A stretch of 7,087 nucleotides of DNA, taken from JBEKTY01 sp049515555. Lineage in GTDB: Bacteria; Planctomycetota; Planctomycetia; Pirellulales; Thermoguttaceae. Location of the stretch: positions 1 through 7,087 of the forward strand of contig JBEKTY010000279.1 in the NCBI GenBank assembly GCA_049515555.1, written 5' to 3'. Positions 1-5,954 of this stretch are shown here, piece after piece (position 1 is the stretch's first letter; each line of letters opens with the position of its first letter). Below the pieces are notes generated by a model. It searched no databases. It was given only the letters and a program-made list of their open reading frames with translations, and had not been told where the DNA came from. The position numbers and the translations under genes were made by a program.

Positions 1-102
1 TCAGCGTTCAGCGTTCAGCGTTCAGCGTTCAGCGTTCAGCGTTCAGCGTTCAGCGTTCAGCGTTCAGCGTTCAGCGTTCAGCGTTCAGCGTTCAGCGTTC
101 AG
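1..102. repeat. Perfect 7-bp tandem repeat, unit TCAGCGT
   Basis: The unit TCAGCGT is repeated 14 times without a mismatch, followed by the first 4 bases of a fifteenth copy. The array breaks at base 103, where C is replaced by T. It runs into the left edge of the window, so its true length is unknown. It holds no convincing gene. The period of 7 is not a multiple of 3, so translation through it would cycle all frames. The perfect copies suggest recent expansion by slippage. Heptameric arrays are known from cyanobacteria as STRR sequences; membership of that class here is only an analogy. Confidence 0.97.
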
Positions 103-103
103 T

Positions 104-127
104 GTCCCCTCTCCCTCCGGGAGAGGG
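104..127. repeat. REP-like palindrome, left copy
   Basis: Bases 107-115 (CCCTCTCCC) pair perfectly with 119-127 (GGGAGAGGG) around a 3-base TCC loop. The whole 24-base stretch 104-127 recurs identically and in the same orientation at 6971-6994. The G-rich sequence after both copies is also related (GGGGTGAGGGG here, TAGGGTGG there). Short C-rich hairpins of this type are abundant intergenic repeats in many GC-rich bacteria. It could stabilise mRNA ends or act as a weak terminator, but it has no T-tract. Confidence 0.85.
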
Positions 128-144
128 CGGGGTGAGGGGCGATA

Positions 145-270
145 CTAAGTGGTCTGTCCAAGTCGAGCTTACGGGTGCCACGGTTGGCTTGCCCAACCGT
201 GTGTCCAGCACTGCTGGGCAAGCCAGCAGTGGCACCCAACTCGTAAAGTCGAGATCGACAGACCACTAAG
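145..270. mobile_element. MITE-like nested palindromic element
   Basis: The outer ends are inverted: GTGGTCTGTC at 149-158 matches GACAGACCAC at 257-266 in reverse complement. Each is flanked on its outer side by TAA (146-148 and 267-269), a possible 3-bp target duplication. Inside, GGGTGCCA (173-180) pairs with TGGCACCC (230-237). Within that lie two perfect 9-bp hairpins, 179-187/193-201 and 209-217/223-231, whose loops CTTGC and GCAAG are complementary to each other. The element is 126 bp and carries no transposase, so it fits a non-autonomous element mobilised in trans. The responsible transposase family cannot be told from this window. Confidence 0.7.
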
Positions 271-318
271 GGGCCCAGCTTCAACGTCCATTGTAGCACG
301 GTTGCGGCCCGATCGCCC

Positions 319-347
319 TTGGTCGCCAGGCCCGAATTTAATATAAT
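319..347 (+). promoter_or_regulatory. Probable sigma-70-type promoter for the hypothetical gene
   Basis: A perfect TATAAT (342-347) lies in a short AT-rich island inside GC-rich sequence. It is preceded at exactly 17 bp by TTGGTC (319-324), a partial match to TTGACA. Transcription would start near 354 and give a leader of about 30 nt before the ATG at 386. The extent of sigma-70 consensus use in planctomycetes is not well known, so confidence is moderate. Bases 271-318, between the palindromic element and this site, show nothing I can name. Confidence 0.5.
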
Positions 348-385
348 GTCCGAAGAACGGGGCACCCAAAGAATGGAGGCTTGGC

Positions 386-1027
386 ATGGCAGTCAATTCA
401 CACCGGCGGCAGAAGAAACTGGAACGGGCCAAGGCGAAGCGCAAGTCCGAGCGCCGGGCGCTGGCCCGGCAGCAGTCGGCGGGCCTGGCGGCCCGGCTGC
501 GGGCGATGGCGGCCGCTCCCGTCCTCCACTGTTGGGCCTCGGCCAACCTCTGGCAGGCCGGCATGGGCCAGGTGCTCATTAGCCGCCAGTTGCACAACGG
601 AACCGTCGCCTTTGCGGTGTTCCTGCTCGACGTATATTGTCGGGGCGTGAAGAACGCGATGATGGGCGTGGCCCCCCGGCCGATTTACGAACGGGATGTT
701 CACGAGCGGATGAGCAAGCAAGCCCCGGTGGTCCTGATTGAGCCCGAGTACGCCCGCAAGCTGGTCGAAGGGGCGGTCCGGTACGCGGCCGACCTGGGGC
801 TGCCGCCGCATCCCGATTACCGTGTGGCCCAGTATATTTTCGGGGATATCGACCCCGAGTTGTGTACCGAAGAGTTCTGCTTCGGCAAGAACGGCAAGCC
901 CCTCTTCATGGCCGGCCCCTTCGACGACCAGACCGACTGCGAGCTGGTTCTCAACACGCTCGAAGAGCGCTGCGGCCCGGGAGGATACCACTATATCCTG
1001 CCGGTCCCGATCGAGGAGGAGTACTGA
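386..1027 (+). CDS. Conserved hypothetical protein with basic N-terminus
   Basis: This is a 213-residue soluble protein with no signal peptide or membrane segment. I do not recognise a named domain. Residues 5-30 are strongly basic (KKLERAKAKRK, then RR), suggesting nucleic-acid or ribosome contact or simply a charged helix. The body has an alpha/beta look: a strand-rich part around 63-88 (ending FAVFLLDVYCRGVKNA), a helix near 121-137, and a compact acidic segment at 152-171 (FGDIDPEL, EEFCFGKNGKP). It ends in the YHYILPVP strand and an acidic tail. Six cysteines (49, 85, 160, 165, 185, 196) do not form an obvious metal site. The start is supported by GGAGG at 375-379, 6 nt before the ATG. 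From memory, similar proteins with the FGDIDPE and FGKNGKP patterns occur as uncharacterised proteins in several phyla, but this was not searched. A terminator separates it from the next genes, so it is probably monocistronic. The coding call is strong; the function is unknown. Confidence 0.88.
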   Translation: MAVNSHRRQKKLERAKAKRKSERRALARQQSAGLAARLRAMAAAPVLHCWASANLWQAGMGQVLISRQLHNGTVAFAVFLLDVYCRGVKNAMMGVAPRPIYERDVHERMSKQAPVVLIEPEYARKLVEGAVRYAADLGLPPHPDYRVAQYIFGDIDPELCTEEFCFGKNGKPLFMAGPFDDQTDCELVLNTLEERCGPGGYHYILPVPIEEEY

Positions 1028-1057
1028 GGGACCAAGCCCGCTGGGCGGCCCTTTTTT
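1028..1057 (+). terminator. Rho-independent terminator after the hypothetical gene
   Basis: The hairpin starts at the base after the stop codon. GGG (1028-1030), CC (1032-1033) and GCCC (1036-1039) pair with GGGC (1043-1046), GG (1047-1048) and CCC (1049-1051). The left arm has small A bulges and the loop is GCT. Six T residues follow directly (1052-1057). This is a classic intrinsic terminator layout and separates the gene at 386-1027 from the operon downstream. Confidence 0.75.
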
Positions 1058-1107
1058 GCCCGTCAGCCCTTCCGCCGGCCCCCTTCCGCCCTTTCCGCGC
1101 GGGCCCC

Positions 1108-1136
1108 TGGCGTGCCAATGGAAAAATGGTTAGAAT
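1108..1136 (+). promoter_or_regulatory. Weak promoter candidate for the four-gene operon
   Basis: TAGAAT at 1131-1136 is a good -10 match inside a local AT-rich patch (AATGGAAAAATGGTTAGAATAAG). The hexamer 17 bp upstream, TGGCGT (1108-1113), is a poor -35 match. It is the best candidate I see in the 226-bp gap between the terminator and the DoxX gene. If used, the leader would be about 140 nt. Within that leader GGTCCG (1197-1202) can pair with CGGACC (1218-1223). Low confidence. Confidence 0.25.
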
Positions 1137-1270
1137 AAGAACTTGACCGGGGCAAGGGTTGGTTTTCCCACCTGCCGTGCGGTGCCCATTGCTCTTGGTC
1201 CGCAAAGATCCTGCCCACGGACCGCATGACACCGTGACAGACCCTAGCGGCGCGGCCGCACGCAAGGTCG

Positions 1271-1278
1271 AAGGAGGT
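1271..1278 (+). promoter_or_regulatory. Strong Shine-Dalgarno site that decides the DoxX start
   Basis: AAGGAGGT is an extended match to the anti-Shine-Dalgarno sequence. It sits 6 nt (counted from the GG at 1276-1277) upstream of CTG 1284. The first in-frame ATG (1311) is more than 30 nt away and has no ribosome-binding sequence of its own. The in-frame stop TAG at 1245-1247 closes the reading frame upstream. No ATG, GTG or TTG occurs in frame between that stop and 1284. Confidence 0.75.
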
Positions 1279-1283
1279 TCCCC

Positions 1284-2435
1284 CTGAACAGCTACAAGTT
1301 TTCCATCGGCATGGCAACCGTGGTGCTGCTGGTAGCCCTGCGGTTGTCGTTGGGTTGTCACTTCCTGTACGAGGGAGTGTGGAAGTTCAAGCATCCGGTG
1401 CAGTTTGCGGCGGAGACGGAGGGCTTTCTGGCGGGCGCCCGGGGGCCGCTCTCGGGCATGTTCTTCGCCATGGTGCCGGACATCGACGGCCGGCAGCGGC
1501 TGGAGGGCAAGTTGGAAACCGTCGAGCTCGAGATGAAGGATGCCGACGGCAAGGCGAAGAAAGCCAAGGCCGAGCTGGTCAAGAACGAGGCCCGCACCAA
1601 GCAGTACGAAGCCCTCCGCGACCGATTCCTGGCGGGGCATGCCGATCTGGCCGACCCGGCCCAGGAGGCCTTCAAGAAGCACGTAGAACGGACTGGCAAG
1701 AATCTGGCGGAGGAGGCCCAGGAGGTTTTTGCAAAACACCTGCAGGGGACGGAGAAGTACCTGGCCGAGCACTGGAGCGAGATCCAGGCCCACTTCGCCG
1801 CGCTGGGGCGCTTCGAGGACAGCCGCAGAACCAGCCCCGGCGCCGACTTCCAGAAGAAGCGCGACCGCGACCAGATGATGAAGCTCCGCGGCGAGGCCAA
1901 GGTCTGGCTGGTCGAGTTGGACGCCCGGCAGGAGGCGTACAAGTCGGCGTTGCGGGAGCTGCTCACGGCGAAGAAGGCCGAGGCCGAGCCGGCCGCCGGC
2001 GGCGCCCCGGAATCACCGGGCCCGGACCCGCTGGCCGCGGGCTGGAATCCCTTCCGCTGGACGCGGATGCAGTTGATCCAGTTCGCCATTACGTGGGGCC
2101 TGACGGCCATCGGCGTGTGCCTGATGCTGGGCCTTTGCACGCGGCCGGCGGCGCTGGGCGGCGGCCTGTTCATGCTCTTCGTCGTAATGAGCCAGCCGTC
2201 GTATCCCGGGGTCATCCCGCCCGATCCGCCGCAGTTGGGCCATGCCCTGCTGGTCAACAAGGACTTCGTGGAGATGATCGCCTTGTTCCTGCTGGCGACC
2301 ACGGCCGCCGGCCGCTGGGGCGGGCTGGACTACTTCCTCGAGAACTACCTCGTCTGCCCGCTGCTGTCGAGGTTCGGCTGCCAGGATTGCTCTTGCGACG
2401 CCGCCAAGAAAGACAAACAAGGAGCCCAGCGATGA
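1284..2435 (+). CDS. DoxX-family membrane protein with large soluble insert, probable CTG start
   Basis: This is a DoxX-like integral membrane protein of 383 residues from CTG 1284, or 374 from ATG 1311. The CTG start is preferred because of the strong SD at 1271-1278. Numbered from CTG, a first membrane helix spans about 10-32 (LLVALRLSLG, then HFLYEGVWKFKHP, the typical DoxX start). Three further helices lie near 262-284, 288-304 and 328-343. Between helices 1 and 2 is a charged, helix-rich insert of about 185 residues (70-254). It contains two tandem 19-residue repeats (127-145 and 146-164). Ordinary DoxX proteins are roughly 130-180 residues with four helices and lack such an insert. The tail has Cys 358, 366, 369 and 371 (CQDCSC). 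DoxX/DoxD relatives include the membrane subunit of thiosulfate:quinone oxidoreductase, so a quinone-linked redox role is possible but unproven. The stop overlaps the start of the next gene, indicating translational coupling. Confidence 0.85.
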   Translation: MNSYKFSIGMATVVLLVALRLSLGCHFLYEGVWKFKHPVQFAAETEGFLAGARGPLSGMFFAMVPDIDGRQRLEGKLETVELEMKDADGKAKKAKAELVKNEARTKQYEALRDRFLAGHADLADPAQEAFKKHVERTGKNLAEEAQEVFAKHLQGTEKYLAEHWSEIQAHFAALGRFEDSRRTSPGADFQKKRDRDQMMKLRGEAKVWLVELDARQEAYKSALRELLTAKKAEAEPAAGGAPESPGPDPLAAGWNPFRWTRMQLIQFAITWGLTAIGVCLMLGLCTRPAALGGGLFMLFVVMSQPSYPGVIPPDPPQLGHALLVNKDFVEMIALFLLATTAAGRWGGLDYFLENYLVCPLLSRFGCQDCSCDAAKKDKQGAQR

Positions 2436-4153
2436 TGAATCTGAGTCCGCAGGAAAGAGCGGCCGGCCGGGAGAATTTTTGGGCCGAGATGTCCAGGCGC
2501 GACTTCGTCAAGGCCGGCGCCACGGCCGGCGCGGTGACCGTCGCCGGCCTGGGCGGCTTCGGACTGGGTTACCGCAAGGCCCTCGGCGCGCCGGTCCGCG
2601 TGGGCGTAATCGGCACGGGCGACGAGGGCAGCGTGCTCATCGGGGCGCTCGAAAAGGGCTTGCAGGACTTGATCGAGGTCCGGGCGATCTGCGACATTCG
2701 GCCCTACAACCGCTACCGGGCCCTGCACGGCGAGGTCGATCAGCCGGCCCGGCCGGGCCTGATGTCGGTCTACGGCTGGAAGAGCGAGGCCGAGGCCCTG
2801 CGGCACGTCACCGTCTACAAGGGCTCATACCAGGAATTGATCCAGAACGCCAGGCAAGACGGCATCGAGGCGGTGATCATCGCCTTGCCCTTGCACCTGC
2901 ACGCCCTGGCGGCCGTCGCCGCCATGCAGGCCGGCCTGCACGTGATCACCGAGAAACTCATGGGCCATAGCGTCCACGAGTGCAAGGAGATGGCCCGCGT
3001 CGCCAAGACCCAGAAGGTGCACCTGGCCACGGGCCACCAGCGGCACTACAACATCCTGTACCTCAACGCCATGGACCAGATCCAGCGCGGGCTGCTGGGC
3101 GAGCTGCACTATATTCGGGCCCAGTGGCACCGCAGCAATCTGCCCGGCACCGATAGCTGGCAGCCGCCGCTGCCGCCGGGAATCAAGCCGGAGGCCAGGG
3201 AGGTCGAGGCCTCCAAGAAACTGGTCGAGCGGCTTAGGAAGTGCGAGCGGCAGTTGGCCGAGGCCACCGGCGGCGAGTGCGAGCAGTTGCTGAAGTTGCG
3301 CGATCAGCTCCAGGCCCAGCTCGCGGACAAGATCCTGCACGAGACAGACGACAGCGGCAAGACGTTGGCCGAGCGGCTGGGCTACGAGAGCCGGAAGATC
3401 GGCTCCGCGGATCGGCCGGCCATCGAGGAGCTGATCCGCTGGCGGCTATGGGACCGCACGGGGGCCGGCCTGATGGCCGAGCTGGGGAGCCATCAGTTGG
3501 ACGCCTCGAGCATTTTCATCTCGGCCATGCACGGCGGCAAGAAGCAGCACCCGCTGAGCGTGATCGCCGCCGCCGACCGGCCGGTGTTTCCGGCCGACCG
3601 CGACATCGAGGACCACGTGTTCTGCGTGATCGAGTTCCCCGCCCCCGGTTACGACCCCGAGGACGACGACAAGCGCCGCAAGAAGATCGCGGTGCAGTAT
3701 TCGTCGATCAACGGCAACGGGTTCGGGGGCTACGGCGAGATCGTCTTCGGCACCAAGGGGACGCTGATCCTGGAGCGCGAGCAGGAGGCGCTGTTGCTGA
3801 AGGGTCCGGCGTCGGCCAGCACGATCAAGGTCTCCGGCGGGGCGGGGCCGACCATGGACACGCAGGCCAGCGGCCCGGCGCACCAGACGGCGGCGGCGGC
3901 CAGCAAGGAGCCCGTCAGCTGCGGCTATGCCGAGGAGCTGGAGCATTGGGCCTGGTGCCTGCGCAACCCGGGCCCGGAGAACAGGCCCCGCTGCCACCCC
4001 GAAGTGGCCCTGGGCGACGCCGTGATCGCCCTGACGACCAACATGGCCGCCCGGCAGGGCAAGCGGATCGAGTTCAGCGAGGAGTGGTTCAAGATCGACA
4101 GTGACGAAACCCCCGAGGGCATCGCGCCCGACGTGGATCGCTACAAGACGTGA
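2432..4153 (+). CDS. Tat-exported Gfo/Idh/MocA family oxidoreductase
   Basis: This is an NAD(P)-dependent oxidoreductase acting on a sugar, cyclitol or glycoside; the substrate is not deducible. It has 573 residues from ATG 2432. ATG 2435 is equally possible and matches the paralog's MNL start. The SD AAGGAG (2419-2424) serves either. Both ATGs overlap the DoxX stop (TGA 2433-2435). A textbook twin-arginine signal is present: SRRDFVK at 21-27, then a small-residue hydrophobic stretch to about 46. The Rossmann fold begins at 55 with GVIGTGDEG (58-66). The family's catalytic Lys is K175, in TEKLM rather than the usual EKP. The second motif reads MAELGSHQLD, with E350, H354 and D357; the common first Asp is Glu here. 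An insert at about 251-325 is helix-rich and charged, and a second variable segment spans about 455-497. At 573 residues it is much longer than the usual 330-440. The Tat-exported glucose-fructose oxidoreductase of Zymomonas, with its tightly bound NADP, is a family precedent for export. Confidence 0.93.
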   Translation: MMNLSPQERAAGRENFWAEMSRRDFVKAGATAGAVTVAGLGGFGLGYRKALGAPVRVGVIGTGDEGSVLIGALEKGLQDLIEVRAICDIRPYNRYRALHGEVDQPARPGLMSVYGWKSEAEALRHVTVYKGSYQELIQNARQDGIEAVIIALPLHLHALAAVAAMQAGLHVITEKLMGHSVHECKEMARVAKTQKVHLATGHQRHYNILYLNAMDQIQRGLLGELHYIRAQWHRSNLPGTDSWQPPLPPGIKPEAREVEASKKLVERLRKCERQLAEATGGECEQLLKLRDQLQAQLADKILHETDDSGKTLAERLGYESRKIGSADRPAIEELIRWRLWDRTGAGLMAELGSHQLDASSIFISAMHGGKKQHPLSVIAAADRPVFPADRDIEDHVFCVIEFPAPGYDPEDDDKRRKKIAVQYSSINGNGFGGYGEIVFGTKGTLILEREQEALLLKGPASASTIKVSGGAGPTMDTQASGPAHQTAAAASKEPVSCGYAEELEHWAWCLRNPGPENRPRCHPEVALGDAVIALTTNMAARQGKRIEFSEEWFKIDSDETPEGIAPDVDRYKT

Positions 4154-4170
4154 GGGCGGGGAGTTGCGGT

Positions 4171-4205
4171 TTCAGATTTGAGATCTGAGATCTGACATTT
4201 CAGAT
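4171..4205. repeat. Five degenerate 7-bp repeats in the gap between the oxidoreductase genes
   Basis: The 73-bp gap between the two oxidoreductase genes holds five consecutive heptads. The first and last (4171-4177 and 4199-4205) read TTCAGAT, the third (4185-4191) CTGAGAT, and the second and fourth differ from these by one or two bases. The consensus is YTSAGAT. AGATCT palindromes arise at the unit junctions. The array ends just before the SD AAAGGAG (4211-4217) of the next gene. No terminator is seen, so transcription probably continues through. Confidence 0.8.
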
Positions 4206-4226
4206 TGAACAAAGGAGAGACCTGCG

Positions 4227-5954
4227 ATGAATCTGGGTCCCGAGGAAAAAGAAGTCGGGCAGGAGAACTTCTACGCCGCCGTGGGCAGCCCCGCGGTCCG
4301 CCGCGAATTCTTGCAGAAGGGGATCCGCCAGGGCATCGCCCCCCGCAGCGGCATGGGCCCCTACTACTTCGGCTACGGCGCGACCGTCAAGGAGCCGCTC
4401 CGCGTGGGAGTGATCGGCACGGGCGACGAGGGGGGCGTGCTGATCGGCGCCATCAATCCCGGCTTCATCCAGGTGAAGGCCATCGCCGATATCCGGCCCT
4501 ACAATCAGTACCGGGCATTCAACGGTGATTACTACAGCCACACGCAGCGGGCGGCCCGCCCGGGGCTGTTGGAAATCTACAAGTGGAAGGACGAGGCCGA
4601 GGCCCGCAAAAACGTCAAGGTCTACGGCCCCTACGACGAGCTGCTCAAGAACGCGAAGCAGGACGGCCTGGAGGCGGTGATCATCGCCCTGCCCTTGCAC
4701 CTGCACGCCCCCGCGGCGCTGGCCGCCATGCAGGCCGGCCTGCACGTGATCACCGAAAAACTCATGGCCCACAGCGTCGGCGAGTGCAAGCAGATGGCCC
4801 GCGCCGCCAAGCAGACCAGGCTCTACCTGGCCGTCGGCCACCAGCGGCATTACAGCATCCTGTACAACAACGCCGTCGAGCTGATCCAGCGCGGGCTGTT
4901 GGGCGATCTGCACTTCATCCGCGCCCAGTGGCACCGCGGCAACCTGCCGGGCAACGACAGTTGGCAGATGCCGTTGCCGCCCGGCGTGAAGACCCGCAAG
5001 GAAGACCCCAACGCCGATCAATTGGAAAAGGAGATGAAGAAGTTCCAGCGGAACCTGGCCGACGCCCAGAAGGCCGACAAGCCGGACCCGGCGGCCATCG
5101 CCATGGCCACGCGGCTGCTCGCCCAGAAGGAGGCCCAGATCGCCGACGGCGACGTGGACGCCGAAAAACTGGGCTACAAACCGCACGCCATCAAAGACTC
5201 CGCCGGGGCCCTCGTTTACAACTGCCCGGCCCTCGAGGAGCTGATCCGCTGGCGGCTGTGGGACCGCACCGGGGCGGGCCTGATGGCCGAGTTGGGCAGC
5301 CACCAGCTCGACGCGGCCAGTATTTTCATCGCCGCCGTCCACGGCGGCAAGATGCAGCATCCCTTGAGCGTCGCCGCGGCCGCCAACCGCCCGCTGTTCC
5401 CGCACGATCGCGACATCGAAGACCACGTGTACTGCATCATCGAGTTTCCCGCCCCCGGCTACGATGCCCACGACCCGGAGAAGGCCAAGAAGAAGATCGG
5501 CGTGCAGTACGCCTCGATCAACGGCAATGGTTTCGGCGGCTACGGCGAGACCGTCTTCGGCACCGAGGGCACGCTCGTGCTGGAGCAGGAGAAGGACGTC
5601 TTGCTGTACAAGGTGGCCGACACGAAGAAGAAGACCCGCGTGATGCCCTCCAAGAAGAAGGGCCTGATCCTGGAGGCGGTCGAGGCGGGCGACGAGCCGT
5701 CGGCCGCCGTCGGCCGGCTGGCCTTGCAGGAAGCCGACCGGGGCTACGCCGAGGAGCTCGAGCATTGGGCGTGGTGCATCCGCAACCCGGCGCCCGAGAA
5801 CCAGCCCCGCTGCCATCCCGTCGTGGCGTTGAAAGACGCCGTGATCGCCTTGACGGCCAACAAGGCCGCCCGGCAGGGCAAGCGGATCGACTTCAAGGAG
5901 TCGTGGTTCGACCCCGACAGCAACGATACCCCCGACGGCTCGAAGACGGTTTAG
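4227..5954 (+). CDS. Paralogous Gfo/Idh/MocA family oxidoreductase with degenerate Tat signal
   Basis: This 575-residue homolog of the preceding gene is clearly a tandem duplicate: the two align from the first residues to the C-terminus. The Rossmann motif GVIGTGDEG is at 61-69. The catalytic Lys is K178 in TEKLM. The second motif has E355, H359 and D362 within WDRTGAGLMAELGSHQLD, identical to the neighbour. GHQRHY, RAQWHR, SINGNGFGGYGE and YAEELEHWAWC blocks are also shared. The two differ most in the charged insert (about 254-335 here) and a lysine-rich segment near 461-505. The N-terminus keeps VRREFLQKG (24-32), resembling a twin-arginine motif. The following stretch (33-50) contains Arg residues, Pro and polar residues instead of a clean hydrophobic core, so independent Tat export is doubtful. 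The start is supported by AAAGGAG at 4211-4217. The substrate is unknown. It could form a hetero-oligomer with the first enzyme or work in the cytoplasm. Confidence 0.93.
   Translation: MNLGPEEKEVGQENFYAAVGSPAVRREFLQKGIRQGIAPRSGMGPYYFGYGATVKEPLRVGVIGTGDEGGVLIGAINPGFIQVKAIADIRPYNQYRAFNGDYYSHTQRAARPGLLEIYKWKDEAEARKNVKVYGPYDELLKNAKQDGLEAVIIALPLHLHAPAALAAMQAGLHVITEKLMAHSVGECKQMARAAKQTRLYLAVGHQRHYSILYNNAVELIQRGLLGDLHFIRAQWHRGNLPGNDSWQMPLPPGVKTRKEDPNADQLEKEMKKFQRNLADAQKADKPDPAAIAMATRLLAQKEAQIADGDVDAEKLGYKPHAIKDSAGALVYNCPALEELIRWRLWDRTGAGLMAELGSHQLDAASIFIAAVHGGKMQHPLSVAAAANRPLFPHDRDIEDHVYCIIEFPAPGYDAHDPEKAKKKIGVQYASINGNGFGGYGETVFGTEGTLVLEQEKDVLLYKVADTKKKTRVMPSKKKGLILEAVEAGDEPSAAVGRLALQEADRGYAEELEHWAWCIRNPAPENQPRCHPVVALKDAVIALTANKAARQGKRIDFKESWFDPDSNDTPDGSKTV

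Noticed and set aside
149..346. Small + strand frame through the palindromic element
   Set aside because: The peptide (WLAQPC, WASQQWHP) comes from the inverted repeats; the same peptide type appears on the opposite strand. No SD.
1118..1138. Six-codon leader peptide before the operon (MEKWLE)
   Set aside because: There is no SD, no runs of a regulatory amino acid, and no paired attenuator hairpins.
951..1793. Minus-strand frame spanning the hypothetical gene end, the terminator and the DoxX gene
   Set aside because: It crosses a terminator and a promoter-like gap and shows only shadow composition.
1355..2431. Upstream extension of the first oxidoreductase frame to 932 residues
   Set aside because: The extension overlaps the DoxX gene in another frame and reads as Arg/Gly-rich nonsense. 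The Tat signal, SD and paralog start all place the true start at 2432 or 2435.
4200..5816. Long open frame of 538 codons on the minus strand
   Set aside because: It is the antisense of the second oxidoreductase. Its translation is low-complexity and rich in Gly, Ala, Val, Leu and Arg, shows no family motif, and is explained by high GC at third positions of the true gene.
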